Positions 5,599-9,930 of a DNA stretch of 9,930 nucleotides are shown piece after piece (within the stretch, counting starts at the first letter, position 1; each line of letters starts with the position of its first letter). The position numbers and the translations under genes are program-made. The notes below the pieces were generated by a model, which made no database searches, was not told the DNA's origin, and was given only the letters and a program-made list of their open reading frames with translations. Source of the stretch: Myxococcota bacterium. Its GTDB lineage: Bacteria; Myxococcota_C; UBA6777. The DNA lies in the NCBI GenBank assembly GCA_963169055.1, contig CAUJFU010000153.1, positions 1 to 9,930 on the forward strand, given 5' to 3'.

Positions 5599-7239
5599 AT
5601 GTGGATACGTTCGTTGTTTGCCCTTCTCTTCGGGCTTTTGGGCTTTTGGTGGATGCCGACCGAAGCCTCGGCCCAATGCACGCACATTATGACCACTCGC
5701 CTCGGTGGTTCGACGTTGCGTATCCGTCCCCAACCCAACACCAGCCAAGCAGCAACGGGCGCTGTCCCCGAAGGAACTTGCCTACAAGTTCTTCAGACCG
5801 AGCCAAACGGCGAAAATATCAACGTATCCGGTGCCTGCACTAACATCAAAACATGGTACAAGATCAGCTACAGCGGCGTGACGGGCTGGGTTTCGGGATG
5901 CTACGCCGATTGCAGCAATTGTGGTGGCCCTCCTCCAGAATGCAGCGCGGGCCAAACCCAACCCTGCTACACCGGCCCAAGCGCGACAAAAGGTGTCGGC
6001 CTCTGCAAAGCTGGCACACAAAGCTGTAATAGCGGAAAATGGGGCGCTTGCACAGGAGAGGTCAAACCCACCACCGAATCCTGCAACGGAAAAGACGACA
6101 ACTGCGATAGCCAAGTGGATGAAGGTGATCCCGGAGCGGGCGCTTCATGCACAGACAGCGGATGTCAAGGCACCTTGCGCTGTGAAAACGGAAAACTCGT
6201 ATGCCGCACCTCAGGCGGCGGATCTACCGAGACCTGCGACGGTATCGACAACGATTGCAACGGCCAGATCGACGACGGAGTCAACCGCCCCTGTTATACA
6301 GGCCCCGCCAACACCAACGGCGTGGGACGATGCAAAGGTGGCACACAAAGCTGTACCCTCGGAAAATGGGGCGCTTGCAACGATGAAGTCCTCCCTGCGA
6401 CCGCTGAAACTTGCAACAACAAGATCGACGATGATTGCAACGGCCAAGTCGACGAAGGCTGTGGAACGTCCACCACTTGCAACAACGGTGAGACACGCCC
6501 CTGTTATACAGGCGCACCCGAAACCAAAGAAGTCGGCGCGTGCAAGATCGGCACACAAACCTGCCAATTTGCCCAATGGAGCGCTTGTCAAGGCGAAGTT
6601 CTGCCCAAACCAGAGGTCTGCAACAACCAGATCGACGAAGACTGCAACGGAAAAGTCGATGACAACTGCACTCCCCCCCAACCGGGCGACTGCGTAGACA
6701 ACGACAAAGACGGATACGGCATCGGTTCAGGCTGTAAAGGTCTCCAAGACTGCGATGACAACGACAAAGAGGTCAATCCCGGTGCTGCCGAGATCTGTGG
6801 CAACGGCAAAGACGATGATTGTCGAAACGGAGACGCACAATGCGGAAAGCTCGACATCGGCGAAGAAGGCTGCCGTAAACCCGAAGACTGCACGTCCAAC
6901 TTTTGTGTCAGCCTCGATGGCGTGTATCGTTGCTCACAATCCTGCAAACAACGCGTCGACTGCCCCGCAGGTTACGACTGCGCACAAGGTCAAGCCTGTT
7001 GGCCCTCTGAAAAACGCCAGATCCCCCCGAGTGATTTTCCCAAAGCCTGCCAAAAAGATACAGATTGCCCTACAGCAGAACGCTGTGATCGCGGATTTTG
7101 CAGCAAAGACGCCAAAACAGGATGCGGTTGCGAGGCCACTTCGACCCCGCATTTTTCGCTGTTTTGGTTGATGTTGTTGTTCGGGATTCTCTGGCAGCGA
7201 AGGCGATCTGCACCAGACCACGACGGAGACCGGCCGTGA
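5599..7239 (+). CDS. Secreted SH3b / MopE-repeat protein with MYXO-CTERM-like anchor
   Basis: The 546-residue precursor starts with a Sec signal peptide (MWIR, hydrophobic core, likely cleavage A-S-A|Q after residue 25). Residues about 27-113 form an SH3b domain (LRIRPQPNTS, VPEG, WYKISYSGVTGWV), a fold that often binds cell-wall peptides. Four Cys-rich repeats follow (about 114-357), three of them with a CYTGP motif, each closing with an acidic motif such as C-N-x-K-I-D-D-D-CNGQVDEG. Next comes a MopE-type segment (about 364-416: DKDGYGIGSGC, DCDDND, ICGNGKDDDC), a putative metal-binding motif. A Cys-rich module (about 424-505) then leads to a tail with GCGC (C509, C511), a hydrophobic helix (about 518-533) and RRR. 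That tail has the layout of MYXO-CTERM signals, which are processed by myxosortase and anchor proteins at the cell surface. The Shine-Dalgarno AAGGA sits 9 nt before the ATG. It is a paralogue of the next gene but lacks the peptidase domain. Confidence 0.92.
   Translation: MWIRSLFALLFGLLGFWWMPTEASAQCTHIMTTRLGGSTLRIRPQPNTSQAATGAVPEGTCLQVLQTEPNGENINVSGACTNIKTWYKISYSGVTGWVSGCYADCSNCGGPPPECSAGQTQPCYTGPSATKGVGLCKAGTQSCNSGKWGACTGEVKPTTESCNGKDDNCDSQVDEGDPGAGASCTDSGCQGTLRCENGKLVCRTSGGGSTETCDGIDNDCNGQIDDGVNRPCYTGPANTNGVGRCKGGTQSCTLGKWGACNDEVLPATAETCNNKIDDDCNGQVDEGCGTSTTCNNGETRPCYTGAPETKEVGACKIGTQTCQFAQWSACQGEVLPKPEVCNNQIDEDCNGKVDDNCTPPQPGDCVDNDKDGYGIGSGCKGLQDCDDNDKEVNPGAAEICGNGKDDDCRNGDAQCGKLDIGEEGCRKPEDCTSNFCVSLDGVYRCSQSCKQRVDCPAGYDCAQGQACWPSEKRQIPPSDFPKACQKDTDCPTAERCDRGFCSKDAKTGCGCEATSTPHFSLFWLMLLFGILWQRRRSAPDHDGDRP
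5938..6669 (+). repeat. Four Cys-rich, Asp/Asn-motif protein repeats (first paralogue)
   Basis: In-frame repeat units are 5938-6129, 6130-6279, 6280-6459 and 6460-6669. Units 1, 3 and 4 share C-Y-T-G, a Gly-Cys-Lys-x-Gly-Thr-Gln-x-Cys stretch, W-x-AC and the closing acidic motif. Unit 2 has the closing motif but a different, shorter first half. The closing motif, C-(N/D)-x-x-x-D-(D/N)-(D/N)-C-(N/D)-G-x-(V/I)-D, looks like a calcium or other metal site; metal identity is not shown by sequence. Confidence 0.85.
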
Positions 7240-7339
7240 TCCCACCATCTTACACACCACACAATATACCTCGCCGTCCTCAACCGCCCCGATATGCGGC
7301 CTGTTGTGATCGCGGCACTGTTTTTTTGGAGGTCGAGCG

Positions 7340-9343
7340 ATGATGCGTTCTCTTGTTCTTCTCGGGAGTTTGTGGCTTGCAAGCACTTCTTCGGCTTGGG
7401 CGCAAACGCAATTTCGTTATCCCATGACCACCAGCGGGACGTATATCACAGCCTACCGCGACAACGACCGCAACAGCGGCACGATGAAAGATTGGAACGG
7501 CGGCAAGAAAACCTACGACAACCACAGCGGCAGCGATTATGGGATCGGCGGTTTTCCCGGAATGGACAACGGCGTGTGGATCGTCGCAGGGGCCGATGGG
7601 ACGGTCGATGCAGCAAGTGACGGGCAAGCTGACCGCTGCACCTCAGGCAGTTGTTCCCCTTGCAACGGAAACTATGTGCGTATCCGCCACGCTGACGGAA
7701 AACAAACCTACTACCTCCACATGAAAAAAGGCAGCGTAAAAGTCAAAGTCGGACAACAAGTCAAATGCGGCGATCAATTGGGGCTTGTGGGCTCTAGCGG
7801 TTGTTCGACAGGCCCCCACCTGCACTTTCAAGTCAACGTCAATTCGACAAGCCGCGATCCCTTTCTCAATAGCGACTGGGTGGATCGCGGCCCCTACCTC
7901 GGCCACCCATCCACCCAATGCAAGGGCGGAACCACACCCCCTCCGCCCCCTCCCCCGACCTGCGACTACATCAAAACCGCCCGACTTGGCGGGGGCGATC
8001 TGAATATCCGACCCAGTTCCAATACCAGCCAACCCGCCGTCGGCACCGTCCCCGAAGGAGCCTGTCTCAAAGTCGAAGCCCGCACCAACACAGGGCAAGA
8101 TATCTTCGGAAACACCAACTGGTTCAAGATCACGCACAACGGCAAAACAGGTTGGATCTCTGCGTATTATGCCGATTGTTCGGACTGTGGTGGCGCTCCG
8201 CCTCCCCCCCCCGAATGCTCCGCAGGTCAAACCCAAGCCTGCTATACAGGCCCCGCAGAAGCCCGTGGCAAGGGACTTTGTAAAGAAGGAAAGCGCACTT
8301 GTAGCAACGGAAAGTGGGGCGCTTGCGAAGGCAGCGTCACCCCCACCAACGAAGAGTGCGACAAACAAGACAACGATTGCGACGGCCAAGTCGACGAAGA
8401 ACTCAGCCGCCAATGCTACAGCGGCCCCACAGGAACCCTCGGCATCGGCTCCTGCCAAGAAGGTATCCAGATCTGCACCAACGGCGTCTGGTCTGCTTGT
8501 ATCGGTGAAGTGGCCCCCTCTGCCCAAGAGATCTGCGACAACGGAAAAGACGACAACTGCGATGGCAAAGTCGACGAAGGCTGCGCAACGACCGGCCAAT
8601 GCACCGATGGGCAAACACAAGAATGTTTCACAGGCCCGATCGACCGCGTGAACGTCGGCCCCTGCAAAGCCGGCAAGCAAACCTGCCAAGGCGGAAAATG
8701 GGGAACTTGTCAAGGCGAAGTCTTGCCCGCAGCATCCGAGATCTGCGCAAATGGCGTCGATGACAACTGCAACGGCGCGGTCGACGAAGGTTGCGGTACA
8801 CCCACCGCTTGCGAAGACAAAGACGGCGATGGGTTCGGCGTGGGTATTGCCTGCACAGGCCCCCAAGACTGCGACGACAACAACCCCAACATCCATCCCA
8901 ACGCCACCGAGATCTGCGGCAACGGCATCGACGAAGACTGCAAAGATGGTGACCGTCCTTGCGGTGCAAAAAAAGAGATCGGCGAGAAAGATTGCAAAAG
9001 CCCTGACGACTGCAAAAGCGGACTGTGCGTCACCCTCAACGGTGAAAATCGCTGTTCGACCCGATGCACCGAACGCGCCGAATGCCCCGCAGATTACGAC
9101 TGCATCGACAAAACCGCTTGCTGGCCGCGCAAAACCACTACCCCCAACACAGCCTGCAAAACCGATCAAGAATGTGTCGCCACACAGATCTGCCAAGCCG
9201 GAAAGTGCATCGACGGCTCAACCGCTCGTGGTTGTGGTTGTCACGCCCCTGCACCCGCCTCTTCGGAGCATTTGTTCTTTTTGTTTGGTTTGCTTCTCCT
9301 GCTCTTGATCCCCCGTCGCTCCTCGCATCACACAAAGCCCTAG
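7340..9343 (+). CDS. Secreted M23 metallopeptidase with SH3b, MopE repeats and MYXO-CTERM-like anchor
   Basis: The 667-residue precursor begins with a signal peptide (likely cleavage A-W-A|Q after residue 21). Residues about 25-190 are an M23/LytM domain with the full set of zinc and catalytic positions: H62-x3-D66 (NHSGSDYG), H127 (YYLHM) and H160-L-H162 (GPHLHFQV). Such enzymes cut peptide cross-links of peptidoglycan. A Pro-rich linker leads to an SH3b domain (about 208-285) very like that of the preceding gene, a second Pro linker, three Cys-rich acidic repeats (about 292-485), a MopE-type segment (DKDGDGFGVG, DCDDNNPN, ICGNGIDEDC) and a Cys-rich module. The tail has GCGC (C632, C634), a Leu-rich helix and RR, the layout of a MYXO-CTERM sorting signal. 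The Shine-Dalgarno GGAGG (7328-7332) lies 7 nt before the first of two ATGs. The gap to the previous gene is 100 bp with no clear terminator, so co-transcription is likely. A run of nine C occurs in the second linker. Confidence 0.94.
   Translation: MMRSLVLLGSLWLASTSSAWAQTQFRYPMTTSGTYITAYRDNDRNSGTMKDWNGGKKTYDNHSGSDYGIGGFPGMDNGVWIVAGADGTVDAASDGQADRCTSGSCSPCNGNYVRIRHADGKQTYYLHMKKGSVKVKVGQQVKCGDQLGLVGSSGCSTGPHLHFQVNVNSTSRDPFLNSDWVDRGPYLGHPSTQCKGGTTPPPPPPPTCDYIKTARLGGGDLNIRPSSNTSQPAVGTVPEGACLKVEARTNTGQDIFGNTNWFKITHNGKTGWISAYYADCSDCGGAPPPPPECSAGQTQACYTGPAEARGKGLCKEGKRTCSNGKWGACEGSVTPTNEECDKQDNDCDGQVDEELSRQCYSGPTGTLGIGSCQEGIQICTNGVWSACIGEVAPSAQEICDNGKDDNCDGKVDEGCATTGQCTDGQTQECFTGPIDRVNVGPCKAGKQTCQGGKWGTCQGEVLPAASEICANGVDDNCNGAVDEGCGTPTACEDKDGDGFGVGIACTGPQDCDDNNPNIHPNATEICGNGIDEDCKDGDRPCGAKKEIGEKDCKSPDDCKSGLCVTLNGENRCSTRCTERAECPADYDCIDKTACWPRKTTTPNTACKTDQECVATQICQAGKCIDGSTARGCGCHAPAPASSEHLFFLFGLLLLLLIPRRSSHHTKP
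8204..8212 (+). repeat. Homopolymer of nine C within the M23 gene
   Basis: Nine consecutive C encode part of the Pro linker between the SH3b domain and the first Cys-rich repeat. Homopolymers of this length can slip during replication. The longest C run in the preceding paralogue is seven (6673-6679). Confidence 0.9.
8213..8794 (+). repeat. Three Cys-rich, Asp/Asn-motif protein repeats (second paralogue)
   Basis: In-frame units are 8213-8401, 8402-8584 and 8585-8794. Each has C-(Y/F)-(T/S)-GP, a central Gly-x-Cys stretch, a W-x-(A/T)C element and a closing motif of the D-(N/D)-x-CDG-x-VDE type. They align with units 1, 3 and 4 of the preceding gene; no counterpart of its divergent unit 2 is present. 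Confidence 0.85.
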
Positions 9344-9369
9344 ACGCTTGTTTCTTCGATGGATCGGAC

Positions 9370-9549
9370 TTATTTCTTGGGGGCTGTTTTGGCGGGTGGC
9401 GCGCTGTGATCTGCCACTCCGCCTAACCAAGAGATCGGCGGTAGCAACCAAGACAGCAATGCAAAAAACACGATCACACCGGCACTTCCGAGCATAACAA
9501 ACTTTGCGCGTTGTTCGAGAGTGTTGCTTTGGACTTGTGGACTGGTCAT
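9370..9549 (-). CDS. Small single-pass membrane protein, 59 residues
   Basis: The start chosen is the ATG at 9549-9547, which has an AAGGAG box (9556-9561) exactly 6 nt upstream; a TTG one codon earlier is less likely. The protein has a short polar N-terminus (MTSPQVQSNTLEQRAK), a hydrophobic segment at about 17-44 (core GVIVFFALLSWLLPPISWL) interrupted by a Pro pair, and a short Pro/Ala/Lys tail. I do not recognise a family. It converges with the M23 gene (26-bp gap) and is divergent from the penicillin-binding protein gene, with 31 bp between start codons. The strong ribosome-binding site and clear membrane segment argue that it is real, although short. A link to peptidoglycan synthesis is only suggested by position. 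Confidence 0.65.
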   Translation of the reverse strand: MTSPQVQSNTLEQRAKFVMLGSAGVIVFFALLSWLLPPISWLGGVADHSAPPAKTAPKK

Positions 9550-9580
9550 CAAAGACTCCTTAGAAAGAGAGGATCACATC

Positions 9581-9930
9581 ATGCAAACAGGCCAAGACGA
9601 CCTTTCTTTTGCGGGGCGCAGCATAGAGCGACCCACACAAGAGATCAAGACGCCCCGTCGCCGCCTGTTGCGTTGGCTTGCCGTCCTCTTCGCATCCGTC
9701 GGCCTCGGGATCCTGTGCTTCGTCGGCTTCGTCTGGTGGGCTTGCCGCGATCTTCCTGATCTATCCAAGATCCAAAACTACCGTCCTTGGGGCATTACAC
9801 GCATCGTTGACCGCGACAGGCAAGTCGTCGCCGAGTTTGCCGATCAGCGCCGCACACCCATCCCTTATTCTGAGATGCCACGCCACCTGATTCAAGCCGT
9901 TGTCGCCGCCGAAGATGCCGACTTTTTCAA
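9581..9930 (+). CDS. Class A penicillin-binding protein (PBP1A type), N-terminal part
   Basis: The frame from the ATG at 9581 is open to the right edge (116 codons seen). GAGAGGA at 9567-9573 lies 7 nt upstream. A cytoplasmic N-terminus of about 28 residues with RRR is followed by one transmembrane helix (about 30-54), as in bifunctional penicillin-binding proteins. Then come DLPDL, the ITRIVDRDRQVVAEFADQRR segment (72-91), PYSEMP and AVVAAEDADFF. The last one is the first conserved motif of the GT51 glycosyltransferase domain, with E111 as the expected catalytic glutamate. The enzyme polymerises lipid II into glycan strands in the periplasm; the transpeptidase domain should follow beyond the window. 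The family is clear, but the exact orthologue cannot be set from this fragment. Confidence 0.93.
   Translation, partial: MQTGQDDLSFAGRSIERPTQEIKTPRRRLLRWLAVLFASVGLGILCFVGFVWWACRDLPDLSKIQNYRPWGITRIVDRDRQVVAEFADQRRTPIPYSEMPRHLIQAVVAAEDADFF

Noticed and set aside
7240-7339. Possible intrinsic terminator or separate promoter between the two paralogues (T7 run at 7321-7327; TATACC at 7265-7270)
   Set aside because: No convincing stem precedes the T run, which directly abuts the ribosome-binding site, and no -35 box stands at the right distance from the TATACC sequence.
7643-9196. Open frame of 517 codons on the minus strand, antisense to the M23/MopE gene
   Set aside because: It is a shadow of the biased, repetitive codons for Asp, Cys, Gly and Lys on the plus strand. 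The product is an Ala/Val/Phe/Asp-rich monotone without domains, and the plus-strand gene has clear families over the whole length.
9344-9369. Bidirectional terminator in the gap between the converging M23 and small membrane protein genes
   Set aside because: Only very short complementary stretches (CGAT/ATCG) are visible, with no stable stem or T run.

Overview
The window looks like a chromosomal segment of a didermic, moderately GC-rich bacterium with an elaborate envelope, most likely a member of Myxococcota/Bradymonadota or a relative (the former deltaproteobacteria). The pointers are two large secreted proteins that end in a Gly-Cys-Gly-Cys motif, a hydrophobic helix and an Arg pair or triplet (the layout of MYXO-CTERM sorting signals), repeated Asn/Asp-rich MopE-type metal-binding motifs, lipobox signal peptides and a very Cys-rich surface lipoprotein. 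The taxon is an inference; there is no rRNA or marker gene here.

Left part, minus strand (about 5317 down to 1). Reading in the direction of transcription there are four genes: a small DUF192-family lipoprotein (5317-4805); then, after a 292-bp gap with a 27-bp tandem duplication, a hairpin and a GC-rich palindromic element, a 649-residue Cys-rich lipoprotein (4512-2563), a CoA-pyrophosphatase-type Nudix hydrolase (2525-1746) and a large single-pass membrane protein (from 1741 off the left edge). The last three are separated by only 37 and 4 bp and probably form an operon. The membrane protein is open for its whole 580 visible codons and has all ten of its cysteines in basic twin C-x3-C clusters near its visible C-terminal end. 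I do not recognise the family.

Middle and right part, plus strand (5599-9343). Two tandem paralogues encode secreted, surface-anchored proteins: SH3b domain, 3-4 Cys-rich repeats each ending in an acidic motif of the type C-(D/N)-x-x-x-D-(D/N)-x-C-(D/N)-G, a MopE-type metal-binding segment, a Cys-rich module and a MYXO-CTERM-like tail. The second copy also carries a complete-looking M23 (LytM) zinc peptidase domain in front of the SH3b domain. A good sigma70-like promoter lies in front of the first copy.

Right edge. A 59-residue single-pass membrane protein (minus strand, 9549-9370) is divergent from the N-terminus of a class A penicillin-binding protein (plus strand, 9581 off the right edge), with only 31 bp between the two start codons. 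Together with the M23 protein, this gives the right half a peptidoglycan theme: synthesis by the penicillin-binding protein and probable hydrolysis or binding by the M23/SH3b protein. No tRNA, rRNA, CRISPR, insertion sequence or phage gene was seen.
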